Source of the DNA: Mediterranea massiliensis
Lineage (GTDB): Bacteria > Bacteroidota > Bacteroidia > Bacteroidales > Bacteroidaceae
Length of the DNA: 64,000 nt
NCBI GenBank assembly: GCA_958402075.1
Contig: CATXSD010000003.1
Location: 1-64,000 of the forward strand
Reading direction: 5' to 3'
The first letter of the stretch is position 1. Each line of letters starts with the position of its first letter. Made by a program: the position numbers and the translations under genes. The notes under the pieces are model-generated. The model was given only the letters and a program-made list of their open reading frames with translations, did not search any database and was not told the origin of the DNA. Below, piece after piece: positions 33,220 to 40,975 of this stretch.

Positions 33220-33852
33220 TCAATATTTCTTTTTCTTGTTGTTGCGGTTGTTGTTATTGCTGTTGTTGTTCGGCATGTTGGCTTTGGTCGGACGGTAATA
33301 CAGGTCTATGCGTTCGGCCATCAGCTTCAGGATGTCGTCGGTCATCTGCAACTTGCCGCCCGACAGTTCGTACAGGTCGTCGGCTATCTTGCGGTCGTCC
33401 ACCGTGTCCTTGTTCCACGTCATGTAATCCTTTTTCATGTGGTTGCAGATGAGGGCCACCAAGTTTTGCTTCTCGTCGCCTTCGGGGAACTCGCATGCCT
33501 TCTGTATCAGCACTTCCAAGGTGCGGCCGTAGTGGCGGTAGCGGATTTTAGTGCAGGGGTAGGGCACGGGGTCGGGTTTGGAGTCGAGGTCGTTCTTGGG
33601 AATGATTTCAAACGGGTAGTCGATGTCCAGTTTGAAATCGGACATGATGGCCAGGTGGTCCCACAGTTTATGTTTGAAGTCGGGCAAGTCGCGCAGGTGC
33701 GGGAACATGCCGCCCATGATGTTGATGATGGTATTGGCGCAACGCTGGCGTTCGGCGCGGTCTTCGATGGTCAGAGCATAGTCTACCATGTTCTGGATGC
33801 TGCGGCCGTATTCGGGCAGGGGCATCCGTTTCTGTTGGGTGTTATATTGCAT
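33220..33852 (-). CDS. DUF4290 family protein
   Basis: 210 residues, cytoplasmic, helical. Start MQYNTQQKRMPLPEYGRSIQ is the hallmark of the Bacteroidetes DUF4290 family. It has a low-complexity Asn-rich C-terminus finishing in basic residues (NNNSNNNNRNNKKKKY), seen in several family members. Function unknown. Its constant position beside murA and tsaB suggests a basic envelope or translation-related role, which is inference. Confidence 0.88.
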   Translation of the reverse strand: MQYNTQQKRMPLPEYGRSIQNMVDYALTIEDRAERQRCANTIINIMGGMFPHLRDLPDFKHKLWDHLAIMSDFKLDIDYPFEIIPKNDLDSKPDPVPYPCTKIRYRHYGRTLEVLIQKACEFPEGDEKQNLVALICNHMKKDYMTWNKDTVDDRKIADDLYELSGGKLQMTDDILKLMAERIDLYYRPTKANMPNNNSNNNNRNNKKKKY

Positions 33853-33876
33853 ATATTCAATAAATTATCGGGTCTG

Positions 33877-34575
33877 TTATTCTTTCAGCAGATTTTTGGG
33901 CTTCCCCGCCACAAATTCCTTCAGGTAGAAGGGCTCGAAGTAGGCTACGTCCTCGTACTTCCCTTCGGCTATGGCCTTTTCGGCCAGGGGGAACATCATG
34001 CTGGCCAAGGGGCGGATGCCGTCGATGAAGTGAGCGTTCGGGTGGGTAATCTTTTCCTTGCACTTGGCGGCACCATCACCGAAGAAGTAGACGGGATGCC
34101 GGTCGAGAAACTCGCGGTAGGAGTTTTCGTCCACAATGTCGGCGCTGATGTCGCGCACGGTTTTCAGGGCCCGGTCGTAGATGGCTGCGTACACTTCCAT
34201 GCGGCGGGCATCAATCATGGGGCACAGCAGGGCGTCTTCGGGCAGTTCGTCGTGGTAGAGCAGCACGGGTACGCACTGTACTTTCAACGTCGGCAGGCCG
34301 ATGAGCTTCAGGTCGCGGCCGTAGCAGATACCCTTGGCCATGGACACACCGATGCGCAGGCCCGTATAGGAACCCGGACCGCAACTGACGGCCACCGCAT
34401 CCAGCGGCATGGCGTGGCTGTCGGCAAAAGACAGGGCTTCGTCTACAAATACTCCCAGTGAAACGGCGTGTGAAGGGCCGTTCAGGTCTTCTTTCTTGAA
34501 CACTACCTGCCCGTCTTCGCTCACGGCTACCGAACAGGCGGAAGTGGATGTTTCAATATGCAGGATACATGACAT
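33877..34575 (-). CDS. tsaB: tRNA threonylcarbamoyladenosine synthesis protein TsaB
   Basis: 232 residues. With TsaD and TsaE it makes t6A37 in ANN-decoding tRNAs. ASKHA-fold signature: ILHIETSTSACSVAVS at the start, SHAVSLGVFVDEAL, VSCGPGSYTGLRIGVSMAKG. No zinc His motif, which separates it from TsaD. It is the most promoter-proximal gene of the minus-strand run, with a -7 box at 34604-34611, so it may lead the whole tsaB-to-rseP transcript. Confidence 0.93.
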   Translation of the reverse strand: MSCILHIETSTSACSVAVSEDGQVVFKKEDLNGPSHAVSLGVFVDEALSFADSHAMPLDAVAVSCGPGSYTGLRIGVSMAKGICYGRDLKLIGLPTLKVQCVPVLLYHDELPEDALLCPMIDARRMEVYAAIYDRALKTVRDISADIVDENSYREFLDRHPVYFFGDGAAKCKEKITHPNAHFIDGIRPLASMMFPLAEKAIAEGKYEDVAYFEPFYLKEFVAGKPKNLLKE

Positions 34576-34603
34576 AGTTTCTATACCTCTTTAAATCAGC
34601 TGA

Positions 34604-34652
34604 CAAATTTACGGGATTATTTTCAGTATTTAAAAATAATCGTGTAATTTTG
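34604..34652. promoter_or_regulatory. divergent -7 boxes of tsaB (-) and yicC (+)
   Basis: Minus-strand TAAATTTG (plus CAAATTTA, 34604-34611), 28 bp from the tsaB ATG. Plus-strand TAATTTTG (34645-34652), 20 bp from the yicC ATG. No convincing -33 elements. Confidence 0.55.
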
Positions 34653-34672
34653 CACAAAACTTAAGAAGCATT

Positions 34673-35551
34673 ATGATACAATCGATGACGGGATATGGCA
34701 AGGCCATTGTCGAATTGCCCGATAAAAAGATAAATGTTGAAATCAAGTCGCTAAACAGTAAGGCGATGGACCTGTCGACGCGTATTGCACCGATTTACAG
34801 GGAAAAAGAGATGGAAATCCGTAACGAAATTGCCCGTGTGCTGGAGCGTGGCAAGGTGGATTTCAGCCTTTGGGTAGAGAAGAAAGATGCCGAACAGCTG
34901 GCTACCCCCATCAACCAGGAACTGGTGGCTGCCTACTATCACCGCATCAAGGAAATTTCGGCTGCCACAGGCATTCCCGAGCCGGAAGACTGGTTCGGCA
35001 CTCTGCTCCGTCTGCCCGACGTAATGACCAAGACCGAGACACAGGAACTGAGTGAAGAAGAGTGGCAGGTGGCTCATGCGGCTGTCGAAGAGGCACTGAA
35101 CCATCTGGTGGATTTCCGCAAGCAGGAAGGTGCCGCGCTTGAAAAGAAATTCCGTGAGAAAATAGCCAACATTTCCCATCTGCTCGAAACGGTAGAACCT
35201 TACGAAAAGGAACGCGTGGGCAAGATTAAAGAACGCATTGTCGATGCGCTGGAGAAGACTATCAGCGTGGATTATGACAAGAACCGCCTGGAGCAGGAAC
35301 TCATCTATTACATCGAGAAGCTGGACATCAACGAAGAGAAGCAGCGTCTGGGCAATCACTTGAAATATTTCATCACGACGTTGGAGAACGGTAGCGGACA
35401 GGGAAAGAAGCTGGGCTTCATTGCTCAGGAGATGGGCCGCGAAATCAATACCTTGGGCAGCAAGTCCAATCATGCCGAGATGCAGAAGATTGTGGTGCAG
35501 ATGAAAGACGAGCTGGAGCAAATCAAGGAGCAAGTTTTGAATGTAATGTAA
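34673..35551 (+). CDS. YicC/YloC family endoribonuclease
   Basis: 292 residues. Starts MIQSMTGYGKAIVELPDKKI, and ends with the DUF1732 signature (LGSKSNHAEMQKIVVQMKDELEQIKEQVLNV), both diagnostic. E. coli YicC acts on small RNA RyhB, so a role in RNA turnover is likely but untested here. The middle is helical and coiled-coil-like. It heads the yicC-gmk-small protein-nadD operon; yicC next to gmk is widely conserved. Confidence 0.92.
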   Translation: MIQSMTGYGKAIVELPDKKINVEIKSLNSKAMDLSTRIAPIYREKEMEIRNEIARVLERGKVDFSLWVEKKDAEQLATPINQELVAAYYHRIKEISAATGIPEPEDWFGTLLRLPDVMTKTETQELSEEEWQVAHAAVEEALNHLVDFRKQEGAALEKKFREKIANISHLLETVEPYEKERVGKIKERIVDALEKTISVDYDKNRLEQELIYYIEKLDINEEKQRLGNHLKYFITTLENGSGQGKKLGFIAQEMGREINTLGSKSNHAEMQKIVVQMKDELEQIKEQVLNVM

Positions 35552-35622
35552 AATGAATGTCGGGTGAAGTATCTGTCTGTTCAGGTATATTCTTCATCCT
35601 TCATTTTTAGTTCTTCATTTTT

Positions 35623-36186
35623 ATGGGTAAACTGATTATCTTTTCCGCCCCTTCAGGTTCGGGTAAGTCGACCATCATTAACTATCTGTTGACGCAGAAC
35701 CTGAACTTGGCTTTTTCCATTTCGGCCACTAGTCGTCCGCCGCGTGGCACGGAGCGCGATGGCGTGGAGTATTTCTTCCTTTCGCCCGAAGAGTTTCGTC
35801 GCCGCATAGCCGACGGTGAGTTCTTGGAGTACGAAGAAGTTTATCACGACCGCTTCTACGGCACGTTGAAGTCACAGGTCGAGAAGCAGCTGGCTGCCGG
35901 ACAGAACGTGGTGTTCGACGTCGACGTCGTGGGTGGATGCAATATCAAGAAATTTTATGGCGACCGTGCCTTGTCGGTCTTCATCCAGCCGCCATCGATT
36001 GAGGAGCTGCGCAAGCGTCTGATAGGTCGCGGTACCGATACGCCCGAAGTCATCGAGGACCGTGTGGCCAAGGCCGCCTATGAAATGTCCTTTGCTCCGA
36101 AGTTTGACAAGATTATTGTGAACGACGACCTGGAGACGGCCAAGGCTGAAGCACTGAAAGTAATCACCCAATTCCTGAAAGCATGA
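35623..36186 (+). CDS. gmk: guanylate kinase
   Basis: 187 residues. Phosphorylates GMP to GDP. P-loop SAPSGSGKSTII near the N-terminus; GMP-binding segment SATSRPPRGTERDGVEYFF; YGTLKSQVEKQLA; lid and ATP-binding blocks near IGRGTDTPEVIEDR. Length is standard. The last codons overlap the start of the next gene by 4 bp (ATGA at 36183-36186), suggesting translational coupling. Confidence 0.95.
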   Translation: MGKLIIFSAPSGSGKSTIINYLLTQNLNLAFSISATSRPPRGTERDGVEYFFLSPEEFRRRIADGEFLEYEEVYHDRFYGTLKSQVEKQLAAGQNVVFDVDVVGGCNIKKFYGDRALSVFIQPPSIEELRKRLIGRGTDTPEVIEDRVAKAAYEMSFAPKFDKIIVNDDLETAKAEALKVITQFLKA

Positions 36187-36398
36187 CGAAAGATTATAGC
36201 GGAAAGCGATTCTCACGCAAGATGAACAAAAGCCTGCTGATTGTCAACATCATTTTGCTGATATGTGCCGTGTGGCTGTTGGTGGCCAATATACGCTACG
36301 AGGAATACACTACGGCGGTGGCGATGGGGCTTGTGGCAGTAGTGGCCCTTGCCAGCGGCATGCTTGCCTTCCTTCGTCTGAAGGGAAAGAAAATCTGA
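36183..36398 (+). CDS. small two-segment membrane protein between gmk and nadD
   Basis: 71 residues, unknown function. A basic N-terminus ([13 protein letters not shown]) precedes two hydrophobic segments: [19 protein letters not shown], about residues 16-34, and [19 protein letters not shown], about residues 43-62, with a basic C-terminus (LKGKK). Overlaps the gmk stop by 4 bp and ends 7 bp before nadD. A second ATG at 36222 (MNKSLL) would make a shorter version starting right at the first segment. No recognised family. Confidence 0.7.
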   Translation: MTKDYSGKRFSRKMNKSLLIVNIILLICAVWLLVANIRYEEYTTAVAMGLVAVVALASGMLAFLRLKGKKI

Positions 36399-36405
36399 TA
36401 CGATT

Positions 36406-36990
36406 ATGGATATCGGCATCTTCAGCGGTTCATTCAATCCCATCCACATCGGCCATCTGGCGTTGGCCAATTATCTCTGTGAATTCGGCGGGTTGGACGA
36501 ATTGTGGTTTCTGGTCACTCCCCGCAATCCCTTCAAGGTGGGGCAGGACCTGCTGCCCGATGCCTTGCGGCTGGAACTGGTAGAGCTGGCCATAGAGGGC
36601 TATCCCAAATTCCGTGCCTCCGATTTTGAATTCCATTTGTCCCAGCCCTCCTATACCATCCATACGTTCGACCGTCTGAAGGAAGTCTATCCGCAGCACA
36701 CCTTCCACCTGATTATCGGGTCGGACAACTGGCTCTCCTTCTCCCGTTGGTACCAGTCGGAACGGCTGCTGGCTGAGAACCCGATCTTGATTTATCCCCG
36801 TTCGGGTTATCCTGTCGATGTTTCCGCCCTGCCTCCCCGTGTGCGTCTGGTCGATTCGCCGGTTCTCGAAATCAGTTCCACCTTCATCCGTGAGTCTGTC
36901 GAGGCGGGCAAGGACGTGCGCTATTTCCTCCATCCCAAAGTGTATGAACGGCTGACGCAGGGGGGGGATAACGGTTCTATGTGCGATTAA
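36406..36990 (+). CDS. nadD: nicotinate-nucleotide adenylyltransferase
   Basis: 194 residues. Adenylates nicotinate mononucleotide to deamido-NAD. Nucleotidyltransferase signature [19 protein letters not shown] with the HxGH motif at the start; [14 protein letters not shown] in the middle; the C-terminal [10 protein letters not shown] motif binds ATP phosphates. Last gene of the yicC operon; no clear hairpin terminator follows before the next promoter at 37035. Confidence 0.94.
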   Translation: MDIGIFSGSFNPIHIGHLALANYLCEFGGLDELWFLVTPRNPFKVGQDLLPDALRLELVELAIEGYPKFRASDFEFHLSQPSYTIHTFDRLKEVYPQHTFHLIIGSDNWLSFSRWYQSERLLAENPILIYPRSGYPVDVSALPPRVRLVDSPVLEISSTFIRESVEAGKDVRYFLHPKVYERLTQGGDNGSMCD

Positions 36991-37034
36991 GTTCATTTTC
37001 GTTATTTCAGGTTGGGGTTTTATATTTAATTTAT

Positions 37035-37042
37035 TAAGTTTG
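37035..37042 (+). promoter_or_regulatory. -7 box of the csgG-like operon
   Basis: TAAGTTTG, a full TAnnTTTG match, 46 bp before the ATG at 37089. Confidence 0.5.
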
Positions 37043-37088
37043 TATTCTATTATAAACAGACATTGGAAATAACATAAAAACGAGTTTG

Positions 37089-38015
37089 ATGAAAAGAATA
37101 ATTTTGTATGCAATGATGGTTGTGCTGGCTATGAATGTGTCGGCGCAGCGGAAGACGGAAGTCGTTGAAACACCGACTCAAATACAGGAGGAAGGTATGG
37201 TTTTGAAAAGAAAAGTCGCAATTGGCAGATTCTCCAATGAAACACAATACGCCAAGGGAATTTTCTATGATAAGGAAAATGACCCGATGGGGAAACAGGC
37301 ATTGGACATCCTTTCTGCCAAGTTGGCGGCTTCAGGAAAGTTCCTGTTGCTGGAAAGAAGTGATTTGGCATCATTGTTGGAAGAAAGTCAAAAGGGGCAG
37401 AATGTTGCCCCAACGTTGGGCGCCGACTATATGATTATCGGTTCGATTACGGAATTTGGTCGGAAGGATACGGGTAAAAATAGGGTGTTTTCGTCTGAAA
37501 AGACTCAGACGGTGGAGGCAGCTGTATCCATTCGTCTGGTGGATGTATCAACCGGATTGATTATTTATTCGGATGAAGCCAAGGGTTCGGCCGAACAAAC
37601 AGCCAAGACAACAATGGGAATTGGGGGACAAGCCGGATTTGATGCGACACTGAGTGACAAGGCTATCTCGGAAGCTATCGGTCAGTTGGTTGAGAATATC
37701 ATCAATAAGTGTACGGACAATCCATGGAAAACCTATTTCCTGTCATATGATTCTGACGCTGTCCTTATAGCCGGAGGAGAAAGTCAGGGCATCAAAGAGG
37801 GTATGACTTTTGCCATCATGACGAAAGGCAAGCAGGTCAAGAATCCTCAGACGGGAATTATGATAACCTTGCCGGGCAAGAAAGTTGGCAGTGTGAAGGT
37901 TCTCAAGTGTGGTGGCGATACACCCGAGACGGAATATTCTTTTGTGGAGGTGAATACTACGGAAGATATCAATGCTGGTAATATGGGAAATTACATAATT
38001 GAAGAGATAAAATGA
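37089..38015 (+). CDS. CsgG/HfaB-family outer-membrane protein
   Basis: 308 residues. Signal peptide (LYAMMVVLAMNVSAQ) with no lipobox cysteine, unlike E. coli CsgG. The CsgG core is visible: RKVAIGRFSNETQYAKG, LAASGKFLLLERSDLASLL, GADYMIIGSITEFG, VEAAVSIRLVDVSTGLIIYS. A C-terminal extension of about 90 residues may be a FlgT-like or SH3-like domain. The ATG at 37089 was taken; 37086 is a TTG just ahead of it. First gene of a four-gene operon with 4-bp overlaps; together with the DUF4810 and GNA1162 proteins it matches the Neisseria GNA1162-1164 set. Probably surface assembly or export; no curlin-like gene is nearby. Confidence 0.85.
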   Translation: MKRIILYAMMVVLAMNVSAQRKTEVVETPTQIQEEGMVLKRKVAIGRFSNETQYAKGIFYDKENDPMGKQALDILSAKLAASGKFLLLERSDLASLLEESQKGQNVAPTLGADYMIIGSITEFGRKDTGKNRVFSSEKTQTVEAAVSIRLVDVSTGLIIYSDEAKGSAEQTAKTTMGIGGQAGFDATLSDKAISEAIGQLVENIINKCTDNPWKTYFLSYDSDAVLIAGGESQGIKEGMTFAIMTKGKQVKNPQTGIMITLPGKKVGSVKVLKCGGDTPETEYSFVEVNTTEDINAGNMGNYIIEEIK

Positions 38016-38347
38016 AAAAATGGTTGATTTTGTTCGCATTGCCTTTACTGCTGTTCGGCTGTAAAGTGAATTATCCCGTTGCCCAACAGAGCGGAAAAGA
38101 GGATATGGCGTATCTTTTGTTCATCAGTTCGGATGAATATGCCGGTAAAGAAGTGCTTGTGACGATTGACAATGAACAGCCGTTCAATGCGGTTGTCGTA
38201 GCACAAAAGAAATCAAAGAGGAAGGGTATGCAATATGGCGTTTCCACAGGAACACGTTCTTTGAAGGTCACTTATGAAGGCAAGACATTGTATCAGAAAA
38301 AAATATTTTTATCTACTCAAGAAGTTAAACAGATAATGTTACCATGA
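38012..38347 (+). CDS. small lipoprotein with PEGA-like fold
   Basis: 111 residues. Lipoprotein signal (LPLLLFGCKVNYP). The rest looks like one PEGA-type beta unit: EVLVTIDNEQPFN, then GTRSLKVTYEGKTLYQKKIFL. Overlaps the csgG-like gene and the DUF4810 gene by 4 bp on each side, so it is a fixed member of the operon. I do not know it from the Neisseria or E. coli versions. PEGA-like assignment is tentative; role unknown. Confidence 0.7.
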   Translation: MKKWLILFALPLLLFGCKVNYPVAQQSGKEDMAYLLFISSDEYAGKEVLVTIDNEQPFNAVVVAQKKSKRKGMQYGVSTGTRSLKVTYEGKTLYQKKIFLSTQEVKQIMLP

Positions 38348-38691
38348 TGAAAGGAATCTTGTTTACAGTGCTTGTGACCATAGCAGTTGCGTCGTGTACT
38401 ACAACGCAGCCCTTATACTCATGGTATGACTATGAGAATGTTACATACCAATACAGCAAGAAACGCACGGACGAGCTGAAGGTCAAGTTGCTTGAACAAT
38501 ATCAGAAGTTGATAGAAAAGCAACAAGGTATACGTGGAGTTGTTCCTCCTGGGCTGTATGCCGAATATGGCTATCTGCTCTATCGGACAGGCAAGCAGAA
38601 AGAGGGATTGGGCTTTCTTAAAGAGGAAATCAAACTTTATCCTGAGTCGGAAAAATATATCTCACGTATCATCAAACAGCTTGAAAAATGA
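38344..38691 (+). CDS. DUF4810 lipoprotein
   Basis: 115 residues. Lipoprotein signal (VTIAVASCTTTQPLY), then the DUF4810 pattern: YSWYDYENVTYQYSKKRTDE, KLIEKQQGIRGVVPPGLYAE, YGYLLYRTGKQKEGLGFLKE (a TPR-like helix pair), LYPESEKYISRIIKQLEK. Family members regularly accompany CsgG-like and GNA1162 proteins. Starts inside the previous stop codon (ATGATG) and overlaps the next gene by 4 bp. Likely an outer-membrane-associated partner of the CsgG-like pore; inference from context. Confidence 0.83.
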   Translation: MMKGILFTVLVTIAVASCTTTQPLYSWYDYENVTYQYSKKRTDELKVKLLEQYQKLIEKQQGIRGVVPPGLYAEYGYLLYRTGKQKEGLGFLKEEIKLYPESEKYISRIIKQLEK

Positions 38692-39359
38692 AAAAAATAA
38701 TTGCTTTGATTGTTGTTGTCATTTCATTGGTATCCTGTTCCACCCCTAAGACATTGGGCGAACAGTATCCGGGTATGTATGAAGAAAAGCCATTGACCAT
38801 TGCCATCATGCCTCCTATCAATCAGACGACCCACGTTGAGGCGAAAGACTATTTCTATACCACGATGTATCTTCCTCTTTGCGAGAAGGGATATTATGTG
38901 TACTCTCCATATCTCACCATGGAAATGTTCCAGCAGGAAAGTGCCTATGATGCAGAGCTGTTCCTTGAGGGTGATTTGACTCCTTTCAGAAATGTTTTGG
39001 GAGCCGATGCAGCTATGTTTACTATTATCAAGGATTGGCGAAGAAACAACATCGGGGGGATGCTGACGGTTCGGGTTGAATATATTCTTCGTTCCACCAA
39101 AAGTGGCCGGACCCTTTATAACAGGGAAGGTGAGATCAAGGTCGATACCAGTGTAAACAGTGGTGGTAGTGGTCTTGCCGTACTGGTTGACGTGATTGCA
39201 ACAGCTGTCAATACGGCTATGACGGACAAGGTGATTGCCGGAAGAAAGTGTACAGCCTTTGTCTTATCTGATATGCCGTCAGGGAAATATTCAAATCTAT
39301 ATGAAAAAGATGCGGCTAACCCCGCTGGCAGTAAATTTGTAAAAGCTACGGTCAGGTGA
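38688..39359 (+). CDS. GNA1162-type (DUF799) lipoprotein
   Basis: 223 residues. Lipoprotein signal (VVISLVSCSTPKTL). Body matches the GNA1162 family: TIAIMPPINQTTHVEAKDYF, LCEKGYYVYSP, FRNVLGADAAMFTIIKDW, a late segment rich in Gly and Val (GGSGLAVLVDVIATAVN), and SNLYEKDAANPA. Neisseria GNA1162 is a TolB-like-fold lipoprotein. Closes the CsgG-like operon; its stop is 14 bp from periodic array 3. Confidence 0.85.
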   Translation: MKKIIALIVVVISLVSCSTPKTLGEQYPGMYEEKPLTIAIMPPINQTTHVEAKDYFYTTMYLPLCEKGYYVYSPYLTMEMFQQESAYDAELFLEGDLTPFRNVLGADAAMFTIIKDWRRNNIGGMLTVRVEYILRSTKSGRTLYNREGEIKVDTSVNSGGSGLAVLVDVIATAVNTAMTDKVIAGRKCTAFVLSDMPSGKYSNLYEKDAANPAGSKFVKATVR

Positions 39360-39373
39360 GGATAAGCCAATGG

Positions 39374-39544
39374 TTTAAGCTGGGCAATGCATCGCTTTAG
39401 GCTGGACAAACGGTTGCTTTAAGCTGGGTAAAGTAGCCGTTTAAGCTGGGCAGACCGTTTGTTTTCCCAGCTTAAAAGTTTGCTTTAACCCAAATCGGTC
39501 ATTAGAGATGAAGGTAATATCATCTCTAATGACCGATTTGGGTT
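39374..39544. repeat. periodic array 3 (core TTTAAGCTGGGCAA) with terminal 25-bp inverted repeat
   Basis: Units begin at 39374, 39396, 39418, 39440, 39462 and 39484, an exact 22-bp period. The first four are direct copies of TTTAAGCTGGG with one or two changes; the fifth is the inverse (CCCAGCTTAAA, 39466-39476), giving an 11-bp stem with a 15-nt loop. It runs into a perfect 25-bp inverted repeat (39487-39511 and 39520-39544). The array begins 14 bp after the GNA1162 stop. Confidence 0.88.
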
Positions 39545-39660
39545 TAACTTCTCCAACAACACAGAAAAGGACAGGCTTTGTCAATACCCATTGGTAACGG
39601 CTTCGAGTTGGTCAGGGTGCCGTCCAGATCAAGGGCGAGCAGGCGGTATTTTTGTGTCAT
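39544..39660 (-). pseudogene. remnant of a Cof-type HAD hydrolase gene
   Basis: ATG at 39658-39660 begins MTQKYRLLALDLDGTLTNSK, the unmistakable N-terminus and catalytic motif I (DxDGT) of a Cof-like HAD phosphatase. After about 24 residues the similarity stops and the frame ends at residue 38 in the arm of the 25-bp inverted repeat of array 3. The family is about 260 residues, so 90 percent is missing. It lies 21 bp downstream of the CobW-like gene. It appears truncated by the event that placed the array. Confidence 0.75.
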
Positions 39661-39681
39661 CTTGTCTTGTTGGAAATTGAT

Positions 39682-40920
39682 TTATTCCAGACATTCGTCC
39701 AAATCGTGTGCCAATTGCTCTTTGTCGAGGTGTTGCCCGATGAATACAATTTTCTGCATGCGGTCACCGTATTTTTCGTCCCAGTCGCGTAAGAGACCCG
39801 GTTCCTGTTTCATGAGCTCGATAAGGTCTTCTTCGGGAGCGGTGGCATACCACTGTCCTGCTTCAGTCAACTGCTTTTGTACGCCGGCTTGTTCGAACAG
39901 GTAGGACATGTCGCGGTTATGGCTGAAGTAGCATACTCCTTTGGCACGGATGACGTTGCGCGGCCAGCGTGTAGCGATGAACCGGTCAAACTTATGGATG
40001 TCGAAGGCCGGACGACGGTAATACACGAAAGTACCGATGCCGTATTCCTCCACTTCACCGCCTTCATGGTCGTGATGATGATGGTGATGGCCTTCCCCCT
40101 CTTCGTGGTGATGGTCTTCGTGATGCTCTTCGTGTTCGTGGTGATGGCTGCCGTGTGCATGCGCTTCACGCTCTTCTTCTTCGGTTGCGGCCCGTTCGAT
40201 TTCGCGAATCCATCCGGCCGAGGTTGCCGCCCGTTCGAAATTGAACAGATGGGTGTCCAGCAATTTGTCCAAATCGACATCCGCATAGTTGCATTCGATT
40301 ATTTCGGCTGACGGTTGCAGGGTGCGGATGATTTTCTTGATACGTCCCAGCTCTTCTGGAGCCACCTCAGCCGCTTTGTTCAGCAGAATGATGTTGCAGA
40401 ATTCGATTTGCTGGACAATGAGGTTTTCAATGTCTTCTTCGTCCAAACCTTTGCGGGTCAGATTGTCGCCACAGGCGAACTCGCTTTGCAACCTCAGGGC
40501 ATCGACGACGCTGACGATGCAATCCAGCCGGCAGATGCCGTAACGGGTGTATGCTTCGCCCAGTCGGGGAATGGAGCAAAGGGTTTGTGCGATGGGTTCG
40601 GGCTCGCAGATGCCGCTGGCTTCGATGACGATGTAGTCGAACCGCTCCAGCTTCATCAGTTCGTATACTTGCTCGATGAGGTCGGCTTTCAGGGTGCAGC
40701 AGATGCAACCGTTCTGCAAAGCCACTAAACTGTCGTCTTTCTTGCCTACCACACCGCCTTTCTGGATGAGGGCGGCATCAATGTTTACTTCGCCGATATC
40801 ATTGACGATGACTGCAAAGCGGATACCACGTTTGTTGGCCAGAATACGGTTGACTAAAGTCGTTTTGCCACTGCCCAGATAGCCGGTGAGCAGCAGTATG
40901 GGAATTTCTTTCTGTTTCAT
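39682..40920 (-). CDS. CobW/YjiA (COG0523) G3E GTPase with His-rich loop
   Basis: 412 residues, cytoplasmic metallochaperone family. P-loop TGYLGSGKTTLVNRI; CxCC metal motif NGCICCTLKADL near residue 75; ASGICEPEP; LNKAAEV nucleotide motif. A striking His/Glu segment spans about residues 250-300 (HAHGSHHHEHEEHHEDHHHE), consistent with zinc binding, as in zinc-chaperone members. A C-terminal CobW_C domain follows (RWPRNVIRAKGVCYF). Its own -7 box at 40952-40959 separates it from the hybrid regulator gene upstream. No Zur box could be confirmed by eye. Confidence 0.9.
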   Translation of the reverse strand: MKQKEIPILLLTGYLGSGKTTLVNRILANKRGIRFAVIVNDIGEVNIDAALIQKGGVVGKKDDSLVALQNGCICCTLKADLIEQVYELMKLERFDYIVIEASGICEPEPIAQTLCSIPRLGEAYTRYGICRLDCIVSVVDALRLQSEFACGDNLTRKGLDEEDIENLIVQQIEFCNIILLNKAAEVAPEELGRIKKIIRTLQPSAEIIECNYADVDLDKLLDTHLFNFERAATSAGWIREIERAATEEEEREAHAHGSHHHEHEEHHEDHHHEEGEGHHHHHHDHEGGEVEEYGIGTFVYYRRPAFDIHKFDRFIATRWPRNVIRAKGVCYFSHNRDMSYLFEQAGVQKQLTEAGQWYATAPEEDLIELMKQEPGLLRDWDEKYGDRMQKIVFIGQHLDKEQLAHDLDECLE

Positions 40921-40951
40921 GATTGTAGGATATGCTTTCTGTTTGCGGGTG

Positions 40952-40959
40952 CAAAATTA
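40952..40959 (-). promoter_or_regulatory. -7 box of the CobW-like gene
   Basis: Plus CAAAATTA reads TAATTTTG on the minus strand, 32 bp before the ATG. Confidence 0.5.
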
Positions 40960-40975
40960 CATTTTTTTTGTTACA

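Noticed and set aside
33220..33300. Asn codon repeat at the 3' end of the DUF4290 gene as a phase-variable tract
   Set aside because: The repeat is an imperfect trinucleotide run near the end of the gene, so length changes would keep frame and have little effect.
39544..39660. HAD fragment as a functional small protein
   Set aside because: Only motif I is present, then unrelated residues and a stop in a hairpin arm; the catalytic cap and motifs II-IV are missing.
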